Assembly (NCBI RefSeq): GCF_003602235.1
Contig: NZ_QZVS01000075.1
Coordinates: 9,857-70,120, forward strand
Direction: 5' to 3'
Length of the DNA stretch: 60,264 nucleotides
From: Cryobacterium melibiosiphilum
Lineage (GTDB): Bacteria > Actinomycetota > Actinomycetes > Actinomycetales > Microbacteriaceae
The notes under the pieces are model-generated. The model saw only the letters and a list, made by a program, of their open reading frames with translations. It searched no databases and was not told the origin of the DNA. The translations under genes were made by a program, and so were the position numbers. Positions 8,857 to 18,500 of the stretch are shown here, piece by piece. Positions within the stretch are counted from its first letter, which is position 1. Every line of letters starts with the position of its first letter.

Positions 8857-9744
8857 GTGCGCATGAATCACCGTCTCCGATGGGCTGCAATCCCGATCGC
8901 AGCGACGTTAACAATCTTCCTAGCAGGGTGCTCCACGGCCCAGCTGAACGGCTACCTGCCTGGCTTTGAGGAGGGGCAGGAGGCAGTCACCAACCAGACC
9001 GAACGAGTATCCGGACTCTGGACAACCTCATGGATCGTGCTCCTCATCGTGGGCATCATCACTTGGGGTCTCACCATCTGGACCGTCGTCGTCTACCGAC
9101 GGCGTAAGGGCCAGACCGGTCTGCCGCCCCAGCTTCGGTACAACATGCCGATTGAGATCTTCTACACGGTCGTGCCCCTCATCCTCGTCGTAGGCTTCTT
9201 CGCCTTCACGGCCCGCGATCAGGCCGCTATCGAGGCGCGTTTCGACGCACCCGACGTGCAGATCGAGGTACAGGCGAAGCAGTGGGCCTGGGACTTCAAC
9301 TATGTGGATGAGAATGTCTACTCCGCCGGCGTTCAGGCCCAGCCTGACCCCGACGGCGAGACTGGAGCCATCCTCCAAGAGGAGCTCCCCACGCTCGTTC
9401 TGCCGGTCGACCAGAAAATCGAGATCGCCCTGGAAGCCCGGGACGTCATCCACTCTTTCTGGGTCATCGACTTCCTCTACAAAAAGGACCTGGTACCGGG
9501 CAAGACCAACTACATGTCGGTCATCCCTGAGCGCATCGGCACGTACGCCGGCAAGTGCGCTGAACTGTGCGGCGAGTACCACTCGCTCATGCTCTTCAAC
9601 GTGGAGGTCGTGTCCCAGGAGGACTACGACACCTACATCGACTCCCTGCGCGCCGCAGGCAATGACGGTCAGCTCGACAACGAGTTCGACCGCAATCAGA
9701 CCCAGCCGGGCACTGGTGCCCCGACAGCTCAGGAGGACAACTAA
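8857..9744 (+). CDS. ctaC: cytochrome c oxidase subunit II (CtaC)
   Basis: This is the CuA subunit of the aa3 terminal oxidase (295 aa). A lipoprotein signal ends in FLAGC (lipid Cys 25). Two transmembrane segments follow (about 57-79 and 98-119), then the periplasmic cupredoxin domain with the CuA ligands: His in DVIHSFW and the Cys, Cys, His, Met set in CAELCGEYHSLM. QWAWDFNY is the conserved aromatic electron-entry patch. GTG 8857 is preferred because AAAGG lies 6 bases upstream; ATG 8863 would be 12 away. It is first in the ctaC-ctaD-ctaF operon, 3 bases before ctaD. Confidence 0.95.
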   Translation: MRMNHRLRWAAIPIAATLTIFLAGCSTAQLNGYLPGFEEGQEAVTNQTERVSGLWTTSWIVLLIVGIITWGLTIWTVVVYRRRKGQTGLPPQLRYNMPIEIFYTVVPLILVVGFFAFTARDQAAIEARFDAPDVQIEVQAKQWAWDFNYVDENVYSAGVQAQPDPDGETGAILQEELPTLVLPVDQKIEIALEARDVIHSFWVIDFLYKKDLVPGKTNYMSVIPERIGTYAGKCAELCGEYHSLMLFNVEVVSQEDYDTYIDSLRAAGNDGQLDNEFDRNQTQPGTGAPTAQEDN

Positions 9745-9747
9745 GCC

Positions 9748-11478
9748 ATGAGCACGACCATTGCCGCCGTGGAGACACGCTCCACGCCCCCGGTTTCGCG
9801 ATCCGCCGAGGACAAGGGCAACACCCTCGTTCGCTGGATCACGTCCACCGACCACAAGGTCATCGGGTACATGTATCTGATCACCTCCTTCGCGTACTTC
9901 TGCATCGGCGGCGTGATGGCCCTCATCATCCGTGCGCAGTTGTTCGCCCCGGGCCTGGAAATCGTCCAGACCAAGGAACAGTACAACCAGCTCTTCACCA
10001 TGCACGGCACGATCATGTTGCTCATGTTTGCAACACCGTTGTTCTTCGGCTTTGCCAACTTCCTGGTGCCGCTGCAGATCGGTGCTCCCGACGTGGCTTT
10101 CCCGCGGCTGAACGCACTGGCGTTCTGGTTCTTCTTCTTCGGCAGCCTCATCGCCGTCGCCGGGTTCCTGACCCCGCAGGGCGCGGCATCCTTCGGCTGG
10201 TTCGCCTACCAACCGTTGGCGAGCACCACGTTCTCACCCGGTGTCGGTGGAAACCTGTGGATGGTCGGACTCGGCCTGTCAGGCTTCGGTACGATTCTTG
10301 GTTCCGTGAACTTCATCACGACCATCATCACCATGCGCGCCCCCGGCATGACGATGTGGCGGATGCCGGTCTTCACCTGGAACACGCTCATCACAGCGCT
10401 GCTCAGCCTGATGGTCTTCCCCGTGCTGGCCGCCGCAATGCTGGCCGCCGCATCGGACCGTATCTACGGTTCGCACATCTACGACCCGGAGAACGGTGGA
10501 GCCATTCTGTGGCAGCACCTCTTCTGGTTCTTCGGCCACCCCGAGGTCTACATCATCGCCCTGCCGTTCTTCGGCATCGTCTCTGAGGTCTTCCCGGTGT
10601 TCAGCCGCAAGCCGATGTTCGGGTACAAGACACTCATCTACGCGACCATCTCCATCGCCGCCCTGTCGGTGTCGGTCTGGGCTCACCACATGTACGTCAC
10701 GGGTTCCGTCCTGCTGCCGTTCTTCTCCCTGATGACGATGCTGATTGCGGTGCCGACTGGGGTGAAGATCTTCAACTGGATCGGCACCATGTGGCGGGGA
10801 TCCCTGACGTTCGAGACCCCCATGCTGTGGGCTATCGGCTTCCTGATCACCTTCACGTTCGGTGGACTGACCGGCGTCATCCTGGCCTCGCCGCCGCTCG
10901 ACTTCCACGTGTCGGACACGTACTTCGTGGTCGCGCACTTCCACTACGTGGTCTTCGGTACCGTCGTCTTCGCCATGTTCAGTGGTTTCTACTTCTGGTG
11001 GCCCAAGTGGACCGGCAAGATGCTCAACGAGAGCCTCGGCAAGTGGCACTTCTGGTTGCTCTTCATCGGCTTCCACACCACGTTCCTCGTGCAGCACTGG
11101 CTCGGTGTCATGGGAATGCCGCGTCGTTACGCGACGTACTCGCCCGAGGACGGCTTCGCTTGGATGAACCAGCTGTCGACGATCGGATCGATGATCCTCG
11201 CCGTGTCGATGATTCCGTTCTTCCTCAACGTGTACCTGACCGCGCGCCGCGCACCCAAGGTGACCGTGAACGACCCCTGGGGTTACGGCTCGTCGCTGGA
11301 GTGGGCGACGTCCTGCCCGCCGCCGCGCCACAACTTCACCTCGATCCCGCGAATCCGGTCTGAGCGCCCCGCGTTCGACCTGAATCACCCCGAGGTGGGA
11401 ATTCCCGTTGGCATCGGCCCGGGCAAGGACGCACCGGACACGGCCGTCTTCGACGCCGCAGAAAACAGGGTGAAATAA
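9748..11478 (+). CDS. ctaD: cytochrome c oxidase subunit I (CtaD)
   Basis: This is the catalytic heme-copper subunit of the aa3 oxidase (576 aa, about 12 transmembrane segments), which reduces O2 and pumps protons. The CuB/crosslink motif GHPEVYI, the CuB His pair in AHHMYVTG and the heme ligands in HFHYVVFG are present, as is the low-spin heme ligand region TMHGTIM. AGGAGG at 9731-9736 lies inside the end of ctaC, so translation is probably coupled. ctaF follows after 2 bases. The C-terminal tail ([11 protein letters not shown]) is typical of actinobacterial CtaD. Confidence 0.97.
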   Translation: MSTTIAAVETRSTPPVSRSAEDKGNTLVRWITSTDHKVIGYMYLITSFAYFCIGGVMALIIRAQLFAPGLEIVQTKEQYNQLFTMHGTIMLLMFATPLFFGFANFLVPLQIGAPDVAFPRLNALAFWFFFFGSLIAVAGFLTPQGAASFGWFAYQPLASTTFSPGVGGNLWMVGLGLSGFGTILGSVNFITTIITMRAPGMTMWRMPVFTWNTLITALLSLMVFPVLAAAMLAAASDRIYGSHIYDPENGGAILWQHLFWFFGHPEVYIIALPFFGIVSEVFPVFSRKPMFGYKTLIYATISIAALSVSVWAHHMYVTGSVLLPFFSLMTMLIAVPTGVKIFNWIGTMWRGSLTFETPMLWAIGFLITFTFGGLTGVILASPPLDFHVSDTYFVVAHFHYVVFGTVVFAMFSGFYFWWPKWTGKMLNESLGKWHFWLLFIGFHTTFLVQHWLGVMGMPRRYATYSPEDGFAWMNQLSTIGSMILAVSMIPFFLNVYLTARRAPKVTVNDPWGYGSSLEWATSCPPPRHNFTSIPRIRSERPAFDLNHPEVGIPVGIGPGKDAPDTAVFDAAENRVK

Positions 11479-11480
11479 GT

Positions 11481-11903
11481 ATGAAGACCAATATCAACCT
11501 CCTCTGGGTGCTGACCGGTTTCTTCGGTCTCGTCACGGTGACGTACGTCATCTGGAGCCTGGTGGATCCCAATCACGGCCGCATCGAGTGGGCGGGCACG
11601 TTCATGCTCGCCCTCTCGACCCTGCTGGTGGCGTTCATCGCGTTCTACCTGGGCAAGGTGCACGGCGCCCAGGGTGCAGAGCTGCCCGAAGACCGCCTCG
11701 ACGGCAACATCGACGATGGCGACCCCGAGCTCGGCTTCTTCAGCCCGTGGAGCTGGTGGCCGATCTTCCTGGCCGCAAGCTGCGCCCTGCTCTTCCTCGG
11801 CCTCGCCGTGGGACCGTGGATCGCGTTCATCGGCCTCGGCATCGGTGTCATCAGCCTCGTCGGCTGGGTCTACGAGTACTACCGCGGCATGTTCGCCCGC
11901 TAA
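11481..11903 (+). CDS. ctaF: cytochrome c oxidase subunit IV, actinobacterial type (CtaF)
   Basis: This is a small integral subunit (140 aa) specific to actinobacterial aa3 oxidase. It has four hydrophobic segments (about 5-25, 36-57, 90-108 and 111-130) and the conserved central stretch PEDRxDxxIDDGDPELGFFSPWSWWP. It has no redox centre and probably stabilises the bcc-aa3 supercomplex. ATG 11481 lies 2 bases after the ctaD stop. A strong terminator closes the operon. Confidence 0.92.
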   Translation: MKTNINLLWVLTGFFGLVTVTYVIWSLVDPNHGRIEWAGTFMLALSTLLVAFIAFYLGKVHGAQGAELPEDRLDGNIDDGDPELGFFSPWSWWPIFLAASCALLFLGLAVGPWIAFIGLGIGVISLVGWVYEYYRGMFAR

Positions 11904-11918
11904 CACAGACCTCACGTC

Positions 11919-11962
11919 AAAGCCCCTGCCTCCCCGTTGATTCGGGGAGGCAGGGGCTTTTT
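11919..11962 (+). terminator. intrinsic terminator of ctaC-ctaD-ctaF
   Basis: An 18-bp perfect stem (11919-11936 with 11943-11960), with loop TTGATT, ends in a run of T. The A/T-flanked stem could also work on the minus strand for the convergent methyltransferase gene. Confidence 0.9.
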
Positions 11963-11997
11963 GCGGTCCCCACGCAGCATTTGGCACGACGCTGCGT

Positions 11998-12065
11998 GCG
12001 CCAGGCCAGAGAGTGCGCCAGGCCAGAGCGCGCGCCAGGCCAGAGCGCGCGCCTGGTCAGAGCGC
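11998..12065. repeat. 17-bp tandem array (4 copies) at the end of the rlmA-like gene
   Basis: Units start at 11998, 12015, 12032 and 12049 and read roughly gcgccaggccagagcgc. The copy at 12049 contains the TGA stop (12059-12057) of the minus-strand methyltransferase; the other three copies have TGG at that point. The array extends downstream of that gene. Confidence 0.9.
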
Positions 12066-12902
12066 GCGGCGACGGAAGCTGAAGATGTCGAACGCGGCGG
12101 TGACGGATGTGGCAGCATCCGCTGTGAGAACGGCCTCTCCGTCCGTGTGGTGCGCCGACGGTCCCATGCCGAGAACGGCCCCGACATCGGCCGCAGACAG
12201 GCTCAGAACGGCGCTCAACGACTGCTGGCTCTGCAGCACGAAGTGGCCGGACAGGCCGTCGACGAGATGCCTTGCCTTGTCCGGCTGCATGGATACAGCC
12301 AGGCCTGCGGCCCGCAGCTCCTGCAGGTGGCTACTCTGCGGAACCACGACCAGCAGGAGCCCGCCGGGAGTCAGCACCCGGTGGAACTCTGCCGCGTTAC
12401 GCGGAGCAAAGACATTGAGAATGACGTTCGCGGCGGCATCCCGAATGGGCAGGGCAGACCAGACGTCGGCGACGAGCCCGTCGGTTTCGGTGCCGGAGCG
12501 CACCGTTCGGGCCACCGCAGCGGGGGACAGGTCCATCGCCAGGGCGCGCGGCGGGTCGGGCGGGTGCGAGGCGGAGACGGCCTCGAGCACGGCGCGTAGG
12601 TAGTAGCCGGAACCGCAGCCCACGTCGATGATGCGGCTGGGGCGTTCGCCGGCGATGATGCGTGCGATGGCCTCCCGCAGGGGGGAGTAGAAACCACCGC
12701 CCTGAAAACGGTCCCGCGCATCCAACATGACGGCGCTGTCACCGATGAATTTGCGCGGACCTGAGAGCAGGCTGACGAAGCCACGCTTGTTGACGTCGAA
12801 TGAGTGGCCGGCGGGGCAGCCGATGGAGAGCGCCGCGGACGGGGTGAGGGGGAGCACACAGTTCGGGCACCGAAGCCACTCCGAAAGATTCTGGAGTGAC
12901 AT
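12057..12902 (-). CDS. rlmA: putative 23S rRNA guanine-N1 methyltransferase (RlmA family)
   Basis: This is an S-adenosylmethionine methyltransferase (281 aa). The N-terminal zinc module has C12, C15, C29 and H33 (CPNC...CPAGH), followed by FDVNKRGFVSLL, both diagnostic of the RlmA/TlrB family that methylates a guanine in 23S rRNA helix 35. The SAM motif I is IDVGCGSGYY near residues 92-101. In actinomycetes TlrB-type members can confer macrolide resistance; whether this one is RlmA-I-like or RlmA-II/TlrB-like cannot be told by eye. It sits between the two halves of the respiratory cluster, 41 bases after qcrB on the same strand. ATG 12902 has no clear ribosome-binding site. Confidence 0.82.
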   Translation of the reverse strand: MSLQNLSEWLRCPNCVLPLTPSAALSIGCPAGHSFDVNKRGFVSLLSGPRKFIGDSAVMLDARDRFQGGGFYSPLREAIARIIAGERPSRIIDVGCGSGYYLRAVLEAVSASHPPDPPRALAMDLSPAAVARTVRSGTETDGLVADVWSALPIRDAAANVILNVFAPRNAAEFHRVLTPGGLLLVVVPQSSHLQELRAAGLAVSMQPDKARHLVDGLSGHFVLQSQQSLSAVLSLSAADVGAVLGMGPSAHHTDGEAVLTADAATSVTAAFDIFSFRRRAL

Positions 12903-12943
12903 CGATGCCCGTCTGGTTAGTGCTCGGTTGTGTGGCTGACCGC

Positions 12944-14608
12944 CTACTTGTCGGTGATCTGGGCCGGCTGGACGGCCGAGCCTTCGATCTCCGTGTGGTG
13001 GGCACCGTGCGCCTGGTCCAGTTCAATCTGGTCGACGGGAGCGATCCGGTCTTCGAAGAACCACCGCGACAGGCCAGCGCGAACCTGTTCGGGAACGGTG
13101 ATCTTGCCGTTCGCGTTCGGACGCAGCATGAGCGGCTTCTGGTCGTTGTAGCTGACCAGTTTCCAGCGCTCGAAGTCGTCGACCTGCTGGTGCACCTCGA
13201 CGTACTCACCACCGGGAAGGCGAACGATACGTCCAGACTCGTAACCGTGAAGCACGATCTCGCGGTCCTTCTTCATCAGTGCGAGGCAGACCCGCTTGGT
13301 GATGTAGAACGCGAGGAACGGGCCGAGGAGCGTGGTGGCCTGCAGGGTGTGGATCACGCCTTCCATGGTGAGGTGGAAGTGGGTGGCCATGATGTCCGAA
13401 GACGCGGCAGCCCAGAGCGAGGCGTAGAACGTGACACCGGCTGCACCGATCGCGGTGCGGGTCGGGGCGTTGCGGGGACGGTCGAGCACGTGGTGTTCGC
13501 GCTTGTCGCCGGTGATCCAGGCTTCGATGAACGGGTAGATCATGACGGTGACGATGAACAGGCCCACGACACCGAGCACGACGAGGATGTTCATGGAGTA
13601 GGTGTGGTTGAGCCACACGAATTCCCACCCCGGCGGCACCAGACGCATCGCACCATCGGCAAAGCCGATGTACCAGTCGGGCTGGGTTCCTGCCGACACC
13701 GGTGAGGGGTCGTAGGGGCCGTAGTTCCAGATCGGGTTGATCGTGACGAACGAGGCGATCAGCATGACCACGCCGAAGACGATGAAGAAGAAGCCACCGG
13801 CCTTAGCGGCGTAAACGGGGAGGATCGGGTAGCCGACGACATTCTTGTTCGTGTGACCCGCGGAGGGGTACTGGGTGTGCTTGTGCACGACCACGAACAG
13901 GAGGTGCATGGCGATCAGCGCCACGATGATCGCGGGCAGCAGCAGGATATGCAGCGAATACAGTCGGCCGACGATTGCGGTTCCGGGGAACTCGCCGCCG
14001 AACAGCAGGAACGAGAACCAGGTTCCAATGACCGGGATGCCCTTGATCAGGCCGTCGATGATGCGCAGTCCGTTTCCGGAGAGCAGGTCGTCGGGGAGCG
14101 AGTAGCCGGTGAAGCCCTCAGCCATCGCGAGGATGAAGAGAACGAATCCGATGACCCAGTTGATCTCGCGGGGCTTGCGGAAGGCGCCCGTAAAGAAGAC
14201 GCGCAGCATGTGCAGGCCGATGGCGGCGACGAAGAGCAGCGCAGCCCAGTGGTGCACCTGGCGCATGAGGAGGCCGCCACGGATGTCGAAGGAAATGTCC
14301 ATCGTCGACTGCATCGCCGCGGACATCGCGATGCCCTTGAGCGGCGCATACGAGCCGTCGTAGTGAACTTCCGCCATCGACGCGTCGAAGAAGAAGGTCA
14401 GGAACGAACCGGACAGCAGGATGATGACGAAGCTGAAGAGCGCAACTTCACCGAGCAGGAAGGACCAGTGGTCGGGGAAGATCTTGCGACCGAGCTCCTT
14501 CACCGCCCCGGACACGCTCGTGCGCTCGTCAATGTAGTTTGCGGCGGAGGCCGTGAATCCTCCGGACTTCTTCACTTCGGTGGGTTCACGGGTTGATACA
14601 GACGTCAT
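12944..14608 (-). CDS. qcrB: cytochrome bc1 complex cytochrome b subunit (QcrB)
   Basis: This is cytochrome b of the actinobacterial bcc menaquinol:cytochrome c oxidoreductase (554 aa). The diheme four-helix core is visible (RQVHHWAALL and SLHILLLPAIIVALIAMHLL carry heme-ligand His). The quinol-site PEWY motif appears as PDWY in QPDWYIGF, the usual actinobacterial form. A hydrophilic C-terminal extension of about 110 residues is also typical. Its ATG overlaps the qcrA stop by one base (TAATG), implying translational coupling. It is last in ctaE-qcrC-qcrA-qcrB. This subunit is the target of Q203-type inhibitors in mycobacteria. Confidence 0.96.
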   Translation of the reverse strand: MTSVSTREPTEVKKSGGFTASAANYIDERTSVSGAVKELGRKIFPDHWSFLLGEVALFSFVIILLSGSFLTFFFDASMAEVHYDGSYAPLKGIAMSAAMQSTMDISFDIRGGLLMRQVHHWAALLFVAAIGLHMLRVFFTGAFRKPREINWVIGFVLFILAMAEGFTGYSLPDDLLSGNGLRIIDGLIKGIPVIGTWFSFLLFGGEFPGTAIVGRLYSLHILLLPAIIVALIAMHLLFVVVHKHTQYPSAGHTNKNVVGYPILPVYAAKAGGFFFIVFGVVMLIASFVTINPIWNYGPYDPSPVSAGTQPDWYIGFADGAMRLVPPGWEFVWLNHTYSMNILVVLGVVGLFIVTVMIYPFIEAWITGDKREHHVLDRPRNAPTRTAIGAAGVTFYASLWAAASSDIMATHFHLTMEGVIHTLQATTLLGPFLAFYITKRVCLALMKKDREIVLHGYESGRIVRLPGGEYVEVHQQVDDFERWKLVSYNDQKPLMLRPNANGKITVPEQVRAGLSRWFFEDRIAPVDQIELDQAHGAHHTEIEGSAVQPAQITDK

Positions 14609-15684
14609 TAGGAACGCTCCCAGAAGCTCGGGCCGACTGGTTCAGTGAAATCGCTCTGTGCGATGAGGTAGCCCTCAGCGTCCACGGCAATGGGAAGCTG
14701 CGGGAGGGCCCGCTTCGCCGGTCCGAAGATGACCTCACACTGATTCGTGACGTCAAACTGGGACTGGTGACACGGGCACAGCAGGTGGTGCGTCTGCTGT
14801 TCGTAGAGGGCAACAGGGCAGCCCACGTGCGTGCAGATTTTGGAGTAAGCCACGATTCCGTCGTAGGACCAACCGGCGCGCTCCGGCGTCTCCGTCAGCT
14901 GTTCAGGCTTGAGCCGCATCAGAAGAACCGCGGACTTCGCCTTCTCGGCCAGCTTGCTCTCGTGGCCGAGGTCGATCAGGCCCTCGGGGATCACGTGGAA
15001 GGAGGAGCCCAGAGTGACGTCGGAGGCCTTGATCGGCACTCCGGTCGGGTCCATGGTCAGTCGAGTGCCCTTTTCCCACAGTGTGGTCTTGAGCAGCGCA
15101 ACCGGGTCCTGGTCCTGCGGACCCAGTCCACGGAAGAGCACGACGGCCGGCAGCGGGAACGCGATGAGTGCGCCGAACAGGCTGTTGCGAATGAGCGTAC
15201 GACGGCCGAAGCCCGACTCCTCATTGGCCTGCTGGAAGATCTCGACCGCGCGAGCCCGCACGACGTCGGTGCCGCGAACCTCGTGACGCTCATCGACGCC
15301 CTCGTGGGCGTACATCAAGGCCTTAGCCCAGTGCACGGCACCGATGCCGAGACCAAACAGCGCCAGGGTGAGGCCCACGCCGATGAACAGGTTGTTCAGC
15401 CGAACGGAACCCATGTCTTCGGGAACGATCGGGAACGCCATGTACGCCGCGATGGCGAAGATGCTGCCAGCGATCGACAGGTAGAAGAGCGTGTAGACCG
15501 TACGCTCCGCATTCCGATCCGCCTTCGGATCGAGATCCGTGACGCGTTCGCGGTGCGGCGGGAATCCGGGGTTGCCCACGGCACTGCGGGTGACGACCGA
15601 GGTGCCGGTGGACTGCTCCACGCGCGCGACGCTCGACGAGTCGGCTGCGGTTGTGTCCGCCCCGCCGTTATCGTCCTTGGCCAT
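14608..15684 (-). CDS. qcrA: ubiquinol-cytochrome c reductase Rieske iron-sulfur subunit (QcrA)
   Basis: This is the 2Fe-2S Rieske subunit of the bcc complex (358 aa). As usual in actinobacteria it has three N-terminal transmembrane segments (about 44-70, 77-103 and 165-185) before the Rieske fold. The cluster ligands are Cys and His in CTHVGC and in CPCHQS. ATG 15684 has a clear AGGAG. The 84-base gap to qcrC is longer than elsewhere in the operon and holds degenerate repeats. It needs Fe-S insertion, a job the ErpA-like carrier at 8209 could do. Confidence 0.95.
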   Translation of the reverse strand: MAKDDNGGADTTAADSSSVARVEQSTGTSVVTRSAVGNPGFPPHRERVTDLDPKADRNAERTVYTLFYLSIAGSIFAIAAYMAFPIVPEDMGSVRLNNLFIGVGLTLALFGLGIGAVHWAKALMYAHEGVDERHEVRGTDVVRARAVEIFQQANEESGFGRRTLIRNSLFGALIAFPLPAVVLFRGLGPQDQDPVALLKTTLWEKGTRLTMDPTGVPIKASDVTLGSSFHVIPEGLIDLGHESKLAEKAKSAVLLMRLKPEQLTETPERAGWSYDGIVAYSKICTHVGCPVALYEQQTHHLLCPCHQSQFDVTNQCEVIFGPAKRALPQLPIAVDAEGYLIAQSDFTEPVGPSFWERS

Positions 15685-15704
15685 TGTTCTCCTTCTTACA
15701 CTGT

Positions 15705-15752
15705 GTGAAAACCTGACGCGGCCTGAAACTCTGCCGCGTGAAAATCTGACGC
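15705..15752. repeat. degenerate 15-18 bp repeats between qcrC and qcrA
   Basis: GTGAAAACCTGACGC (15705-15719) recurs as GTGAAAATCTGACGC (15738-15752), with a diverged 18-base unit between them. It lies wholly in the gap. It resembles, less cleanly, the short tandem arrays elsewhere in the window. Confidence 0.55.
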
Positions 15753-15768
15753 ACGATCGCGAACCCTG

Positions 15769-16590
15769 CTAGTTGGACTTTGCCGTGATCCAGACGGTGA
15801 GGGCGACAATGGCGCCCAGGCCGAAGATCCAGATGAAGAGTCCCTCTGCAACCGGCCCCAGGGAGCCGATGGCGAGGCCACCGGGCGAGGGGTTGTCCTC
15901 GATGTACTTGAGGTAGGTGATGATGTCGCGCTTGTTCTCCGGGGAGATGTTCATGTCGTTGAAGACGGGCATGTTCTGCGGGCCGGTCACCATGGCCTCG
16001 TAGACGTGCACGGCCGAAACATCAGCCAGGCTGGGGGCAAACTTGCCCTCGGTCAGGGCGCCACCGGCACCGGCGACGTTGTGGCACATGGCGCAGTTGA
16101 TGCGGAACAGCTCGGCGCCGACGGCGGCATCGCCCTGGCCGTCGAGGACTTCGCCCTCGGGGATTGCGGGGCCGGGAGCCAGCGAGGCAACATAGGCGGC
16201 AAGCGCGGCGGTCTGTTCTTCGGTGAACTGCACGGGCTTCTTGAGCGCCTGGGGGCCCTGCATCTGCAGGGGCATACGCCCGGTGCCGACCTGGAAATCG
16301 ACCGACGCGGCTCCGACGCCGATGAGGCTGGGTCCGTCTCCGGAACCCTGGGCGCTGAGCCCGTGGCAGGTGGCGCAGTTTGCTGCGAAGAGCTTTTCAC
16401 CGTCGTCGATGGTCTGCTGTGAGTTCGCGTCACTCTCGGCGCTTGCCGTTGTCGTACTGAATGCCGCGTACGCACCGCCGGTGAACAGAAGCCCGATGGC
16501 GATGAGGGCGACACTGGCCAGGGGATGGCGCCGGCCGGCTTTGCGACCCTTGCGAGCCTTGGGTGCTGGGTTCATGGGTTTTCTGGTCAT
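15769..16590 (-). CDS. qcrC: diheme cytochrome c subunit of the bcc complex (QcrC)
   Basis: This is the membrane-anchored diheme cytochrome c1/c (273 aa) that links the bcc complex directly to the aa3 oxidase in actinobacteria, replacing a soluble cytochrome c. Two heme-binding CXXCH motifs are present, CATCH (about 72-76) and CAMCH (about 170-174), in two tandem cytochrome c folds. It has an N-terminal signal/anchor helix after a basic stretch and a C-terminal transmembrane anchor (about 250-270). ATG 16590 was chosen; a second ATG five codons in is possible. It lies 24 bases after ctaE. Confidence 0.95.
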   Translation of the reverse strand: MTRKPMNPAPKARKGRKAGRRHPLASVALIAIGLLFTGGAYAAFSTTTASAESDANSQQTIDDGEKLFAANCATCHGLSAQGSGDGPSLIGVGAASVDFQVGTGRMPLQMQGPQALKKPVQFTEEQTAALAAYVASLAPGPAIPEGEVLDGQGDAAVGAELFRINCAMCHNVAGAGGALTEGKFAPSLADVSAVHVYEAMVTGPQNMPVFNDMNISPENKRDIITYLKYIEDNPSPGGLAIGSLGPVAEGLFIWIFGLGAIVALTVWITAKSN

Positions 16591-16614
16591 GCTGTTGTTG
16601 TCCGCTCCTGAATC

Positions 16615-17244
16615 CTATTTAAGAACGTAGACGACCAGGAAGAGCCCGATCCAGACGACGTCGACGAAGTGCCAGTAGTAGGAAACCACGATGGCGCTGG
16701 TGGCTTCTTTGTGTCCGAAGTTCTTGACCGCGAACGCACGGCCAATGACGAGCAGGAAGGCGATCAGGCCCGCGGTCACGTGGATTCCGTGGAACCCGGT
16801 CGTGATGTAGAAGGCGGACCCGTACGCATCGCTGTTGAGGGAGATACCTTCCGACACGAGCGTGGCGTACTCGAAGACCTGGCCGGTCACGAAGATGGCG
16901 CCGAGTGCGTAGGTCAGGAAGAACCACTCGACCATTCCCCACTCGCTGAGCTTCCACCCCGTGGAGCGGGCCTGCAGGCGTTCGGCCGCGAACACACCGA
17001 ACTGGCACGTCACCGAAGACGTCACCAGGATGAGTGTGTTGAGCAGGGCGAAGGTGAAATTGTGCTTGTCCGCTTGGAACAGCCACAGTTCGGGTGAGGT
17101 GGATCGGAGAGTGAAGTAGATGGCGAACAGCCCCGCGAAGAACATCACCTCGCTCCCCAGCCACACAATGGTGCCCACAGCCACGCTGTTGGGCCTGTTC
17201 ACAACGGGCGCATTGGCCGTTTGAGTAATTGAGGTGCTGGTCAC
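16615..17244 (-). CDS. ctaE: cytochrome c oxidase subunit III (CtaE)
   Basis: This is subunit III of aa3 oxidase (209 aa), the short actinobacterial form with five transmembrane segments. Conserved features include [14 protein letters not shown] near the N-terminus, [10 protein letters not shown] and the terminal [13 protein letters not shown]. It is the first gene of ctaE-qcrC-qcrA-qcrB, so oxidase and reductase subunits are co-expressed. The GTG start at 17244 has GGAGG only one base away, too close for normal use. A CATAAT box six bases upstream suggests a leaderless mRNA instead. In-frame codons further upstream are less likely. Confidence 0.93.
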   Translation of the reverse strand: MTSTSITQTANAPVVNRPNSVAVGTIVWLGSEVMFFAGLFAIYFTLRSTSPELWLFQADKHNFTFALLNTLILVTSSVTCQFGVFAAERLQARSTGWKLSEWGMVEWFFLTYALGAIFVTGQVFEYATLVSEGISLNSDAYGSAFYITTGFHGIHVTAGLIAFLLVIGRAFAVKNFGHKEATSAIVVSYYWHFVDVVWIGLFLVVYVLK

Positions 17245-17251
17245 CCCTCCA

Positions 17252-17257
17252 TTATGG
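17252..17257 (-). promoter_or_regulatory. possible -10 box of the ctaE-qcrCAB operon
   Basis: On the minus strand CATAAT lies six bases before GTG 17244. It deviates from TANNNT at the first base. No -35 match was found. Confidence 0.3.
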
Positions 17258-17425
17258 CCGATATTTGCACAGCTTTTTCTCATTCTCACGTGCGAGTACG
17301 GTCTTTTCTGGCGTGGGGGGCCTGATCCGCGAAGGATTGGGGGACACTCGTCCGGGATCACTTGCCCGGAACGCCGGGCTGTGTGGGGGTGCGGGCCGCC
17401 GGGCTGGCCAGGATCGGAATCGCCA

Positions 17426-17431
17426 TAGGAT
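17426..17431 (+). promoter_or_regulatory. -10 box of trpD, leaderless arrangement
   Basis: TAGGAT ends six bases before ATG 17438 and there is no ribosome-binding site. The rest of the gap to ctaE (17245-17425) shows no hairpin or attenuator-like leader peptide. Confidence 0.5.
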
Positions 17432-17437
17432 CGAACT

Positions 17438-18490
17438 ATGCTCGAAATTCAGTCCTGGCCAAATATTCTGAACGCCCTCCTGAGTGGCAGCGACCTGAGC
17501 GTGCGGGATGCCGCCTGGAGCATGCAGCAGATCATGCTCGGCGAGGCGTCCCCGGCGCAGCTGGCAGCCTTTCTGGTCGCCCTGCGCGCCAAGGGGGAGA
17601 CCGTGGATGAAATCGTGGGCTTTCGCGACGCGATTCTCGAGCAGGCCCTGCCGCTGGCCGTGAATCCGATGGCCTTGGACATCGTCGGGACCGGGGGAGA
17701 CCGCTTTGGAACGGTCAACATCTCGACCATGGCGTCGATAGTGTGTGCGGCCTCCGGCGTTCCGGTCGTCAAGCACGGCAACAAGGCCGCAAGCTCGGCG
17801 TCCGGATCCTCCGACGTGCTCGCGGCTCTCGGCGTCGACCTCACGCTGCCGCCCGAACGGGTCGCCGCGATTTTGACGGAGACGGGCATCACTTTCGCGT
17901 TTGCGGCGGCATTTCATCCCGGCTTTCGGCACGCCGGTCCGGTCCGCGCTGAGCTCGGCATCCCGACGGTATTCAACTACCTGGGTCCGCTGTGCAATCC
18001 GGCACGCCCCGAGGCATCCGCGGTCGGAGTCGCCACTTTGGATCGGGTGCCGCTTTTTGTCGGCGTCTTCCAGACACGCGGTGCGACGGCGCTGGTCTTC
18101 CGGGGCGACGACGGCCTCGACGAACTGACGACAACGGGACACAGCCACATCTGGGAGGTGTCCCGGGGCCTCGTCACCGAACACGACCTTGATCCGCGTG
18201 AACTCGGAATTCCCCGCGCCTCGATCGACCAGCTCGTCGGCGGCGATGCGGCTCACAACGCCGCGGTGGTGGGCTCGGTCTTCGGCGGCACCGCCGGCCC
18301 GGTTCGCGACATCGTGCTGCTCAATGCGGCCGCGGGTCTCGTGGCTTTCGCGCTGGCCGGCGATCCCGGCCAGTCGCAGATCTCCATCGTCACCCGTTTC
18401 CGCGACAAGATGGCCGTGGCCGCGGAGACCATCGACTCCGGCGCGGCCACGGCCAAACTGGCGCAGTGGGTTGCTGCTACCCGTTCATAG
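17438..18490 (+). CDS. trpD: anthranilate phosphoribosyltransferase
   Basis: This enzyme transfers the phosphoribosyl group of PRPP to anthranilate, the second step of tryptophan synthesis (350 aa). The PRPP-binding GTGGD is in [16 protein letters not shown], followed by [17 protein letters not shown] and the metal-binding region [23 protein letters not shown]. It stands alone next to respiratory genes, as in many actinomycetes, not in a trp operon. It is convergent with glpK with a 10-base gap. Confidence 0.94.
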   Translation: MLEIQSWPNILNALLSGSDLSVRDAAWSMQQIMLGEASPAQLAAFLVALRAKGETVDEIVGFRDAILEQALPLAVNPMALDIVGTGGDRFGTVNISTMASIVCAASGVPVVKHGNKAASSASGSSDVLAALGVDLTLPPERVAAILTETGITFAFAAAFHPGFRHAGPVRAELGIPTVFNYLGPLCNPARPEASAVGVATLDRVPLFVGVFQTRGATALVFRGDDGLDELTTTGHSHIWEVSRGLVTEHDLDPRELGIPRASIDQLVGGDAAHNAAVVGSVFGGTAGPVRDIVLLNAAAGLVAFALAGDPGQSQISIVTRFRDKMAVAAETIDSGAATAKLAQWVAATRS

Positions 18491-18500
18491 GGTTGACGTT

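Noticed and set aside
8857..17244. Respiratory cluster considered as a possible horizontally acquired island
   Set aside because: Gene content and order are standard for actinobacteria, base composition matches its surroundings, and no integrase, tRNA target duplication or insertion sequence is present.
17245..17425. Trp attenuator or T-box upstream of trpD
   Set aside because: No leader peptide with Trp codons, T-box motif or alternative hairpins; the promoter appears leaderless.
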